A stretch of 35,236 nucleotides of DNA from NCBI GenBank assembly GCA_002340325.1, contig DDLV01000103.1, forward strand, positions 1-35,236, given 5' to 3'. Positions 15,512-23,513 of the stretch are shown here, piece after piece (the stretch's first letter is position 1; the number at the start of each line of letters is the position of its first letter). The notes under the pieces were generated by a model. That model had not been told where the DNA came from. It did no database searches and was given only the letters and a program-made list of their open reading frames with translations. Source of the stretch: Glaciecola sp. UBA2563 (lineage in GTDB: Bacteria > Pseudomonadota > Gammaproteobacteria > Enterobacterales > Alteromonadaceae). The translations under genes and the position numbers were made by a program.

Positions 15512-15746
15512 GTACTAATTAGTGTCTAATGACACCTCTCCCGTTATACACTTCATGTGCACTAAATCGATAGCTACCTTTTTATTTTTGTTGGCTAACC
15601 ATACAATTTTATTTGAGGTATTCCGTTACGCTTTCTTATCTTTTTTGATAGTACTCACAAAACTCCTTCATTTCAAGTGTTATTTACAAGAAAGGCTGAT
15701 AATGAAGATGTTTTTATCGATACAGATATCTTATTTAAACTTTCGT
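15512..15746. other. Intergenic gap between cytochrome c4 gene and terminator
   Basis: No convincing gene is visible. An 83-codon plus-strand frame runs through it into the cytochrome gene but has no ribosome binding site or recognisable protein. On the minus strand there is a -10-like TATAAC (15548-15543) and a small hairpin GTGTC-attA-GACAC (15535-15522) just before the terminator, so a short leader or RNA could start here. Confidence 0.35.
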
Positions 15747-16370
15747 CTAGTACAACCCCGCGAGGTAAGCTGAGAGCACTTCGATATCTTCATCTGTAAG
15801 CTTTGCAGCGATGTCTCTCATCATACCATTTAAGTCATTAGCACGCTGACCAGACCTAAATCCTTCCAACTGTGCCTTTGTATAATCTTTGTGCTGTCCG
15901 CTTATGACCGGAAAACCCGCAGACTTCATGCCAGACCCATCAGGTCCATGACAAGCTATACAAGCCGTGATGCCACGTGTTTCATCTCCGCCTCTATAAA
16001 GTGCTTCACCTGGCTCTATGGCGTCTTCTGGTGTCTCGCCAGTTTTGAGTTCTTGACTTGAATAGTAAGCAGCCAAATCCTTCATATCTTGGTCAGACAA
16101 AGGCATAACCATACCGCCCATAACTGCGTTATTTCTGCCTTCTTGTCCGCCAGTTGTCATTGCTAGCTTGAACTCAGTCAACTGCTTGTAGAGATAATCA
16201 GCGTGTTGCCCCGCTATTTTTGGATTCATAGGTATTGCGCTGTTACCATCAGGCCCGTGGCAAGCTGCACAAGTTGTTGCTTTTGCTTTGCCTGCTTCCG
16301 GATCACCGTCTACGGCGATAGCCTGCAAACTAAACAAGATAAACCCTAACAGCATGGATACTTTTTTCAT
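15747..16370 (-). CDS. Diheme cytochrome c4, periplasmic
   Basis: Cytochrome c4 is a two-domain diheme electron carrier that feeds terminal oxidases such as cbb3. From the ATG at 16370 the protein is 207 residues with a signal peptide (MKKVSMLLGFILFSLQAIA). Heme-binding CxxCH motifs are CAACHGPDG and CIACHGPDG, each followed by its domain with an axial Met candidate (GGMVMPLSDQD and LNGMMRDIAAKLTD). The frame opens earlier at 16436, but that extension adds a basic tail before the signal peptide and lacks a Shine-Dalgarno, whereas GAGAG precedes 16370. Located upstream of polA/engB and divergent from engB, as in many gammaproteobacteria. Confidence 0.93.
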   Translation of the reverse strand: MKKVSMLLGFILFSLQAIAVDGDPEAGKAKATTCAACHGPDGNSAIPMNPKIAGQHADYLYKQLTEFKLAMTTGGQEGRNNAVMGGMVMPLSDQDMKDLAAYYSSQELKTGETPEDAIEPGEALYRGGDETRGITACIACHGPDGSGMKSAGFPVISGQHKDYTKAQLEGFRSGQRANDLNGMMRDIAAKLTDEDIEVLSAYLAGLY

Positions 16371-16553
16371 AAATGCTCTCTTTGAAGAAATGAATCGAGT
16401 GGCCTCATGTCGGCGGATGGCCGTTATTTTACACAAATAAAAGCTTAAAAAAACATTTGCTTAGTAATACTATGGATTTAACAGAAGGAAATACGATAAA
16501 AACTGTCAATCAAAAATGACTCTTTTTATTACAGAAGAAGTGTAAGTAAATAC

Positions 16554-17168
16554 ATGACGTATTATAGAAAAGCGAAGTTTTTTATAAGTGCCCCCGATAT
16601 TAAATCACTTGCGCCATTTAATGGTGTTGAAGTTGCCTTTGCAGGCCGCTCTAATGCAGGTAAATCCAGTGCACTAAATAAAATTACGCGGCAGAATAAT
16701 TTAGCAAGAACGAGTAAAACGCCCGGTAGAACACAACTGATTAATATCTTTGAAATAGATGAAAAAAGACGGTTGGTTGATTTGCCAGGCTATGGATATG
16801 CAAAAGTACCGTTGGCTATGAAAAAAAAATGGCAAAAAGCGCTCGCTGAATATCTGCAGAAGCGCTCTTGTATAGGTGGACTGGTAGTTTTGATGGATAT
16901 AAGACACCCATTAAAAGATCTCGATCAAGACCTAATCTTCTGGGCAGTTAGTGCCGAAATTCCCGTCCTTATTCTTCTCACCAAAGCCGACAAGTTAAAA
17001 TCGGGCAAACGAAAACAGCAATTAATGCTTGTGAAAGAGGCATCACTCGCTTTTCAGGGAGATGTAGAAGTGCTTGCGTTTTCTGCGCTTAATGGAATGG
17101 GGGTAGATGCCGTAGAGGACGTATTGAATAATTGGTTTGGCCTTGAAAAAGAAGACCCCGAAAGATAA
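16554..17168 (+). CDS. engB: Ribosome biogenesis GTPase EngB (YihA/YsxC)
   Basis: EngB is an essential TRAFAC GTPase needed for assembly of the 50S subunit. The 204-residue protein shows the G motifs in order: G1 GRSNAGKS (about 31), G2 region KTPGRTQ, G3 DLPGYG, G4 TKADKL and G5 SALNG. Length is typical. It is divergent from the cytochrome c4 gene and convergent with polA. Its stop codon lies in the loop of a perfect 9-bp hairpin (17156-17177). Confidence 0.97.
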   Translation: MTYYRKAKFFISAPDIKSLAPFNGVEVAFAGRSNAGKSSALNKITRQNNLARTSKTPGRTQLINIFEIDEKRRLVDLPGYGYAKVPLAMKKKWQKALAEYLQKRSCIGGLVVLMDIRHPLKDLDQDLIFWAVSAEIPVLILLTKADKLKSGKRKQQLMLVKEASLAFQGDVEVLAFSALNGMGVDAVEDVLNNWFGLEKEDPER

Positions 17169-17177
17169 CTTTCGGGG
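17141..17177 (-). terminator. Hairpin at the end of engB with T-tract on the minus strand
   Basis: CCCCGAAAG (17156-17164) and CTTTCGGGG (17169-17177) form a perfect 9-bp stem whose 4-base loop holds the engB stop codon. On the plus strand no T-run follows. On the minus strand the run TCTTCTTTTTC follows, so it would end transcripts coming from the polA side, as a backup polA terminator or the end of a short RNA. Confidence 0.5.
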
Positions 17178-17243
17178 CCAACCACTCAGGGAGAACAACA
17201 CATTCATAAGTAAGAGTTCTGTTGTGCAAATAAGTTCATATAT

Positions 17244-17290
17244 TTTAAAAAAATATTTATAAGGCCTGTTTATCTCAAGATAGACAGGCC
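17244..17290 (-). terminator. Rho-independent terminator of polA
   Basis: Immediately after the polA stop the minus strand forms a 12-bp stem (17290-17279 with 17274-17263, one G-T pair) with a 4-base TTGA loop, followed by an AT-rich tail containing TTTTTTT. Confidence 0.85.
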
Positions 17291-20095
17291 CTAATGCGCT
17301 TCGTCCCAATTATTGCCGATACCAGCTTCAACTATTAAAGGGACGGACAAGCTCACTGCAGATTCCATCAGAGACAGTATTTTAGCAACGTGAGACTCCA
17401 GCACAGTCTCTTTAATTTCAAAGACTAATTCATCATGCACTTGCATGATCATATAAACCTCATCGTTGTTTTTAAGTGTGTTTATCCAATCTGCAACGTG
17501 GATCATTGCAAACTTAATGATGTCGGCTGCCGTTCCCTGCATAGGTGCATTAATAGCTGCGCGTTCGGCACCTGCGCGCCGCGCGCCATTACTGGCATTT
17601 ATTTCTGGTAAATACAGTCTTCGGCCAAAAACAGTACTGACATAGCCGGTTTCTTTCGCACCTATCCTGGTTGTCTCCATATATTTTTTCACGCCGGGAT
17701 AACGCTCAAAATATACATTCATATAGGATTGTGCGTCACCACGCGGAATTCTTAACTGGCGTGATAAGCCAAATGCGCTCATTCCATAAATAAGCCCAAA
17801 GTTTATTGCTTTAGCAGAGCGCCTTTGGTCAGATGAGACGTCTTCTACTGCCACATTAAATATCTCTGCTGCCGTCGCTTTGTGGATATCTTTACCGTGT
17901 TTAAATGCGTCGAGTAATCCGTGGTCCTGGCTGAGATGGGCCATTATTCTCAATTCAATTTGGCTATAGTCTGCAGCTACCATCTTATAACCTTTGCGAG
18001 GCACGAACGCTGTGCGAATTTGTCTACCTTCTGCAGTTCTAATCGGTATGTTTTGTAAGTTAGGATCGCTTGAGGATAGTCGGCCGGTCGCTGCAACAGC
18101 CTGATGGTAAGATGTATGCACTCTTCCCGTTTTAGGGTCTATCATCAGTGGGAGCTTATCAGTGTAGGTATTTTTTAATTTACTCAAGCCCCGATATTGC
18201 ATGATCAATGCGGGCAACTCGTAGTCATTGCTTAGCTCTTGAAGCACTTCTTCTGAAGTTGACGGGGCGCCTTTTGGCGTTTTCTTGATTATCGGCAATG
18301 ACATTTTTTCAAACAATATTTGCTGTAATTGTTTGGTCGAGCCCAAGTTAAAGCTTTCGCCTGCTAATTCATGAACTTTTTTCTCTAAGCTTAATATTTC
18401 TGATGCTAGGTCCTGGCTCTGTTGGTTGAGCTTTTGTGAATCAATAAGAACGCCTGTCTGTTCCATTTTAGCGAGCACGTTTGAGACAGGAAGTTCGATT
18501 TGCGTGAGCACATCTTCTAGTTTATCTTCTTGTTGAATAAGCGTGCTGAGTTTCTTGTGCAGCGCTAGCGTTATGTCCGCATCTTCAGCAGCATAATCTG
18601 AAGCTACTTCCAACGGCACCTGGTTAAACGTGAGTTGCTTTGCACCTTTTCCGGCTACGTCTTCAAAGCTTATACATTTATGCCCGAGATACTTCAGAGC
18701 AAGGCTGTCCATATCATGCCTTGTAGCCGTGCTATTTAAAACATAGGATGCAAGCATGGTATCGTTTACGATGCCATTAATTTCAACGCCGTAATTAGCG
18801 AGCACGTTTTGATCGTATTTGATATGTTGACCAACTTTTTTTGGCGTTGGTGAGGCTAAGATGGGTTTTAATTTTTCCAATACATAGCTGAGTTCTAGCT
18901 GCTCGGGCGCATCTGGATAATCATGAGCTACGGGCACATACCATGCGTTTGTAGAAGCGTCTTTGTTTATAATCGCAAAAGAAAACCCGACAAGCTCTGC
19001 TTGCATATAGTTAACACTGGTCGTTTCCGTATCGACAGCGATAAGTGCTTCCGATGATAAGGTTTGAATCAAATTTTCAAATGCTTCCTGCGTAAAAACA
19101 GTGCTGTACTGACCCTTTTTAAATGCGTTGACATCCTCAGTAGAGTCATTTGGTTCCGTTTTGCTCTGTGACTTGTCATTAAAGTACTTTTCAACGTCAC
19201 CGCTTACTTCGGCAAGCCACTTTTTAAACTCAAATTCAGTAAAAAGCTTTTTCAGTGCAGGTTTATCCGGGTCTTTTAAAAGAAAATCATCGCTGCTAAG
19301 TTTTAAGTCTAAATCGGTTACAATAGTGGCGAGCTCGTAACTCAAGAATGCCTGTTCTTTATTGTCGGCCATTTTTGTTGCAATCGACTTTGCGCCCCGA
19401 AATGACAATGCCGATAACTTTTCGAGGTTGTTATAAATATCTTGTAGGCCACCAATGCCATTGAGCATGGCTATCGCTGATTTATCGCCTACACCTGGAA
19501 CACCTGGGATATTGTCTACTTTATCACCTTTAAGCGCGAGAAAATCGATGATTAACTCAGGAGGCACGCCAAATTTCTCTTTAACTCCGTCTACGTCCAT
19601 TTCCGTTCTTGTCATAGTATTGATGAGTGTGACGTGTTCGTTTACAAGCTGCGCCATATCCTTATCACCGGTGCTTATTATGCAAGGTTGACCCTGTTTC
19701 CCAGCCTCAAAAGCAATCGTTCCAATCACGTCGTCCGCCTCGACATTTGGCTCTATGATGAGTGCAAACCCCATTGCCTGAATAATTTCATGTAACGGTG
19801 CAATTTGAGATGATAATTCTACTGGCATCGGTGGACGATTGGCTTTGTATTCAGGATAAATATCATCTCTGAATGTTTTACCTTTGGCGTCAAATACAAC
19901 GGCAACGTGAGTAGGATTGTATTCTTTGACTAAGCTTCTCAACATATTAACAACGCCATATATAGCGCCAGTATCTTGACCTTTGGAATTAGTCAGGGGA
20001 GGTAAGCCATGGAAAGCTCTGAATAAATATGAAGACCCGTCAACTAAAATAAGCGGTAATTTTTCCTTTTTAGTTTTGTTATATCCTTTGTGCAT
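17291..20095 (-). CDS. polA: DNA polymerase I
   Basis: Pol I removes RNA primers and fills gaps in Okazaki-fragment maturation and repair. The 934-residue protein has the N-terminal 5'-3' nuclease (LILVDGSSYLFRAFHGLPPL, EADDVIGTIA, STGDKDMAQLV, GVPGVGDKSA), the proofreading 3'-5' exonuclease (VDTETTS, then HNIKYDQ-type sequence GQHIKYDQNVL and YAAEDADITL), and the polymerase with motif A DYSQIELR, motif B RRSAKAINFGLIYG and motif C QVHDELVFE. I start at the ATG at 20095; the frame is open three codons further to a TTG at 20104. The gene ends two bases from a strong terminator and faces engB, as in E. coli. Confidence 0.97.
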   Translation of the reverse strand: MHKGYNKTKKEKLPLILVDGSSYLFRAFHGLPPLTNSKGQDTGAIYGVVNMLRSLVKEYNPTHVAVVFDAKGKTFRDDIYPEYKANRPPMPVELSSQIAPLHEIIQAMGFALIIEPNVEADDVIGTIAFEAGKQGQPCIISTGDKDMAQLVNEHVTLINTMTRTEMDVDGVKEKFGVPPELIIDFLALKGDKVDNIPGVPGVGDKSAIAMLNGIGGLQDIYNNLEKLSALSFRGAKSIATKMADNKEQAFLSYELATIVTDLDLKLSSDDFLLKDPDKPALKKLFTEFEFKKWLAEVSGDVEKYFNDKSQSKTEPNDSTEDVNAFKKGQYSTVFTQEAFENLIQTLSSEALIAVDTETTSVNYMQAELVGFSFAIINKDASTNAWYVPVAHDYPDAPEQLELSYVLEKLKPILASPTPKKVGQHIKYDQNVLANYGVEINGIVNDTMLASYVLNSTATRHDMDSLALKYLGHKCISFEDVAGKGAKQLTFNQVPLEVASDYAAEDADITLALHKKLSTLIQQEDKLEDVLTQIELPVSNVLAKMEQTGVLIDSQKLNQQSQDLASEILSLEKKVHELAGESFNLGSTKQLQQILFEKMSLPIIKKTPKGAPSTSEEVLQELSNDYELPALIMQYRGLSKLKNTYTDKLPLMIDPKTGRVHTSYHQAVAATGRLSSSDPNLQNIPIRTAEGRQIRTAFVPRKGYKMVAADYSQIELRIMAHLSQDHGLLDAFKHGKDIHKATAAEIFNVAVEDVSSDQRRSAKAINFGLIYGMSAFGLSRQLRIPRGDAQSYMNVYFERYPGVKKYMETTRIGAKETGYVSTVFGRRLYLPEINASNGARRAGAERAAINAPMQGTAADIIKFAMIHVADWINTLKNNDEVYMIMQVHDELVFEIKETVLESHVAKILSLMESAVSLSVPLIVEAGIGNNWDEAH

Positions 20096-20609
20096 AATTT
20101 GCAAGGCCTTTTTTATTGATAAGCTTATACAGTTGAATTAATTAGTAATTTTATTTGATTCAACGCATATTAGCTGTGGATAACTCTGTTGAAATAAAAC
20201 ATGTTGCACACAAAACCTGCCTTTTTCTTAACAAAAAAAGCATCGTTAGCCGGAGGAAAACAAAATTAGATTTGAATCAAGTATCCGTATTGCAAAGCGT
20301 GGTTTATATTTATTTTTTTATTTGAGAACGAAGTCAATTGTTTGACTTTCGTCTTATAAAGTTAACACATATTAAACGATTGCCAAGTAATTAAATTAGA
20401 TTTTTTTTTTATCTTTTTTTGTCAATAAGTTATAAATGCAACTTCTAAGTTGGCATTTTGCTTGTCACATTGTTATAAGCTTGTGCTAGGGCCTATTTAT
20501 CTATGTTCATTTTTTGTGTTGTCTCCTAAAATTATCTAATACACGGCGTCGATGTTGAAGCAACATGCTGATTTACATTTGCGGTTAAGTAGGGACAGAG
20601 GACGGTTAT
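20096..20609. promoter_or_regulatory. polA-trkH divergent intergenic region with a DnaA box
   Basis: This 514-base AT-rich region drives polA leftward and trkH rightward. It holds a perfect DnaA-box complement TGTGGATAA (20175-20183), an inverted repeat GTTGAAT/ATTCAAC (20132-20138 and 20158-20164) upstream of polA, the palindrome ATAAGCTTAT (20119-20128), and a near-perfect hairpin around 20328-20352. For trkH a weak -35/-10 pair TTGTGT-17-TAATAC (20514-20542) is possible. GGAGG at about 20252 is followed by no ATG, GTG or TTG frame of note. I see no gene. Confidence 0.4.
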
Positions 20610-22061
20610 TTGCAATATCGCGCAATCATAAGAATTCTTGGTTTATTAGTGGCGCTATTCAGTGTCACGATGCTTCCACCAGCGCTCATTTCACTTATTT
20701 ACCAAGATGGTGCTGGTCTTGCCTTTGTCACTGCCTTTTTCTTATCACTGATTACTGGATTGGCATTTTGGTATCCTCATCGGCATGTGAAAAATGATCT
20801 CAGAGCAAAAGAAGGCTTTTTAATTGTTGTTTTATTCTGGACGGTGTTAGCCACATATGGGGCAATACCTTTTGCGCTTCTAGAACAACCTCAAATGACA
20901 ATAACCGACGCCGTTTTTGAGTCCTTTTCAGGGTTGACGACGACTGGCGCTACCGTAATTGAGGGTATTGAGTTTTTACCCAAAGCCGTACAGTTTTATC
21001 GTCAACAATTACAATGGTTGGGCGGTATGGGTATCATCGTTTTGGCAGTTGCTATCTTACCGATATTAGGCGTTGGGGGGATGCAGTTGTATCGTGCAGA
21101 AACGCCCGGACCTGTAAAAGACTCTAAAATGACACCGCGCATTGCGGATACTGCAAAACACTTATGGTACATCTACCTATCTCTAACAATTGCATGCTCG
21201 TTTGCATATTGGTTAGCTGGAATGAATGTGTTTGATGCGATCAATCATGCATTTTCTACGATTGCTATCGGCGGGTTTTCAAACTACGACGCAAGTCTCG
21301 GTCACTTTGATAGCGTCGCGGTTAACGTTGTATGCGTTGTTTTCTTGTGGATAGCAGCACTAAATTTCGCATTACACTATTCGGCAGTGAGCGGTAGAAA
21401 TATTCAGAATTATTTCAAAGATCCTGAATGTAGAGCGTTTTTTACTATACAGTTTGTCTTAATCTTTGTGTGTTTTGTTGTCCTCGTTAACTTTCAGGTG
21501 TATGACAGTTATGGGAAATCATTTAGTCAAGCATTGATTCAAGCGGTCTCTATTAGCACGACTGCAGGTTTTGCAACTACCGATTTCTCCGCATGGCCTG
21601 CTTTTCTGCCTATCATCTTGATATTTGCAAGTTTTATAGGCGGTTGTGCAGGTTCCACGGGTGGTGGATTAAAGGTTATTCGTGTGTTACTGTTATTTTT
21701 GCAAGGGAAGCGCGAAATTGATCGACTGATTCATCCAAAAGCTGTATACGCGGTTAAGCTGGGAGATCGAGCGATGCCAGGTCGTGTAGTAGAGGCTGTG
21801 TGGGGGTTTTTTGCAGCATACGCAATCGTATTTGTATTTATCATGATTGGCTTGATTGCAACGGGTCTAGATGACATAACTGCGTTTTCAGCGACTGCGG
21901 CTACGTTAAACAATTTAGGCCCAGGCTTGGGCACAGTGTCAGGAACTTATGCTTCAGTGTCGGATCCCGCGAAGTGGCTACTAGTGCTTGCAATGCTATT
22001 TGGACGACTAGAAGTGTTTTCGTTATTGGTATTATTTAGTCCTACCTTCTGGCGTAGCTAA
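20610..22061 (+). CDS. trkH: Trk potassium uptake channel TrkH
   Basis: TrkH is the inner-membrane K+ translocating subunit, gated by the TrkA ring. The 483-residue protein is built of repeated M1-P-M2 units with many hydrophobic helices. Selectivity-filter loops are visible as SGLTTTGATV, STIAIGGFSNYD, STTAGFATTDFS and AATLNNLGPGLG. The start is TTG at 20610, supported by AGAGGA upstream and by alignment of QYRAIIRILGLLVALFS with E. coli TrkH. Its stop codon overlaps that of the convergent trkA. Confidence 0.95.
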   Translation: MQYRAIIRILGLLVALFSVTMLPPALISLIYQDGAGLAFVTAFFLSLITGLAFWYPHRHVKNDLRAKEGFLIVVLFWTVLATYGAIPFALLEQPQMTITDAVFESFSGLTTTGATVIEGIEFLPKAVQFYRQQLQWLGGMGIIVLAVAILPILGVGGMQLYRAETPGPVKDSKMTPRIADTAKHLWYIYLSLTIACSFAYWLAGMNVFDAINHAFSTIAIGGFSNYDASLGHFDSVAVNVVCVVFLWIAALNFALHYSAVSGRNIQNYFKDPECRAFFTIQFVLIFVCFVVLVNFQVYDSYGKSFSQALIQAVSISTTAGFATTDFSAWPAFLPIILIFASFIGGCAGSTGGGLKVIRVLLLFLQGKREIDRLIHPKAVYAVKLGDRAMPGRVVEAVWGFFAAYAIVFVFIMIGLIATGLDDITAFSATAATLNNLGPGLGTVSGTYASVSDPAKWLLVLAMLFGRLEVFSLLVLFSPTFWRS

Positions 22062-23437
22062 CCAAAAAATAGTGCTGATGGCTGAAACAGTTTTTCAACG
22101 TCTCTTATGTACTTCTTGTCAACTAGGAACATGATGACGTGATCGTTTGATAGGATGACGGTGTCACTATGCGCAATAATCACCAGCTCGTCTCTAACAA
22201 TGGCACCGATAGTAGTACCTGGCGGTAGCTTTATGTCTTGTATTTGTTTACCTATGACTTTAGAGGTATTTTCATCGCCATGTGCGATGGCTTCAATTGC
22301 CTCTGCGGCGCCTCTCCTCAAAGAGTATACGTTTACAATATCCCCTCGTCTCACATGCGTAAGCAACGCTGAAATAGTGGCTTGTTGTGGCGAGAATGCA
22401 ATATCAATATCGCCGCCTTGCACTAGGTCAACATAAGCACTCCGCTGTATTAATACCATGGCCTTTTGTGCGCCCATGCGTTTTGCCAGCATTGCAGACA
22501 TGATGTTTGCTTCGTCATCGTTGGTGACGGCAATGAATGCGTCTATTTGTTCAACATTCTCATCACTTAAAAGGGTGGCATCACTTGCGTCACCTTGAAA
22601 AACAATAGTGTCGTTTAATATGGTGGATAAGTAGTCAGCTCGCCTTGCGTCGTACTCTATAAGTTTAACGTTGTGATTTTTCTCTAGGCGTTTTGCCAGT
22701 CCAGCACCAATTAGACCGCCGCCGGCGATCATGATTCTTTTGTAATTGGCTTCCAGTTTTTGCAGTTCACTCATTACTGTGCGGATGTGTTTGGTGTCAG
22801 CAATGAAAAACACCTCGTCATCAGCCTCAATCACAGTAGAACCAAGGGGACGTATTGGTCTGCCTCGCCGATAAATCGCAGCAACACGGGTTTCTGCGTT
22901 GGGTATATGTTGTCGTAATGCTGATAAAGCATGACCAACCAACAAACCTCCATAGTAGGCTTTTACGGCAACCAAACTTGCTCTGCCACCAGCGAACTCT
23001 ACTACTTGTAGAGCACCGGGATAATCAATCAAACGTTTAATAGCCGTAGTCACAAGCTGTTCGGGTGCGATTAAATGATCAACAGGAATATCTTTGTGTT
23101 TGTACAAAAGGTCTTGGTAGATAATGTACTGTTCAGATCGAACGCGGGCGATTTTAGTGGGGGTTTTATAGAGCGTATAAGCGACTTGGCAGGCCATCAT
23201 GTTGCTCTCATCGCTGTCGGTTACTGCGATGATCATGTCAGCGTCTTCAGCTCCTGCTTTTTTTAAAACATCAGGGTGCGAACCTAAGCCACAAATTACC
23301 TGTAGATCTAAACGATTTTGCAAGTTTTCAAGAACAGCTCTATCAGAGTCAACGATTGTAATCTCGTTTTGTTCTCCAACTAAGTTTTCGGCGAGTGTAC
23401 CACCCACTTGCCCGGCACCTATTATAATAATTTTCAT
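22058..23437 (-). CDS. trkA: Trk system regulatory NAD-binding subunit TrkA
   Basis: TrkA is the cytoplasmic gating ring that binds nucleotides (NAD(H), ATP/ADP) and controls TrkH/TrkG. The 459-residue protein has two RCK halves, each with a Rossmann glycine motif: IIIGAGQVGGTLAENL at the N-terminus and IMIAGGGLIGAGLAKRLE mid-protein, each followed by a TrkA-C domain. It follows rsmB by 76 bases in the def-fmt-rsmB-trkA order known from E. coli and Pseudomonas. It faces trkH tail-to-tail; the two stop codons overlap by two bases. Confidence 0.97.
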   Translation of the reverse strand: MKIIIIGAGQVGGTLAENLVGEQNEITIVDSDRAVLENLQNRLDLQVICGLGSHPDVLKKAGAEDADMIIAVTDSDESNMMACQVAYTLYKTPTKIARVRSEQYIIYQDLLYKHKDIPVDHLIAPEQLVTTAIKRLIDYPGALQVVEFAGGRASLVAVKAYYGGLLVGHALSALRQHIPNAETRVAAIYRRGRPIRPLGSTVIEADDEVFFIADTKHIRTVMSELQKLEANYKRIMIAGGGLIGAGLAKRLEKNHNVKLIEYDARRADYLSTILNDTIVFQGDASDATLLSDENVEQIDAFIAVTNDDEANIMSAMLAKRMGAQKAMVLIQRSAYVDLVQGGDIDIAFSPQQATISALLTHVRRGDIVNVYSLRRGAAEAIEAIAHGDENTSKVIGKQIQDIKLPPGTTIGAIVRDELVIIAHSDTVILSNDHVIMFLVDKKYIRDVEKLFQPSALFFG

Positions 23438-23513
23438 CGTACGTTGTGTTCTTTATCTAGCTACTCATCGTTTTATCTTTCTTTTCGACAAGTGGATATG
23501 ATTTTATCGGGTT

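Noticed and set aside
15522..15773. 83-codon plus-strand frame between yihI and cytochrome c4
   Set aside because: No ribosome binding site, overlaps the end of the cytochrome gene on the other strand, and the translation resembles no protein; AT-rich chance frame.
17178..17262. Spot 42 (spf) homologue between polA and engB
   Set aside because: The position fits but neither the 5' region nor the single-stranded segments known from Spot 42 are recognisable; kept only as a candidate RNA.
20251..20340. Small gene after the GGAGG in the polA-trkH gap
   Set aside because: The only frame at the right spacing would need an ATT start and encodes 26 residues; not supportable.
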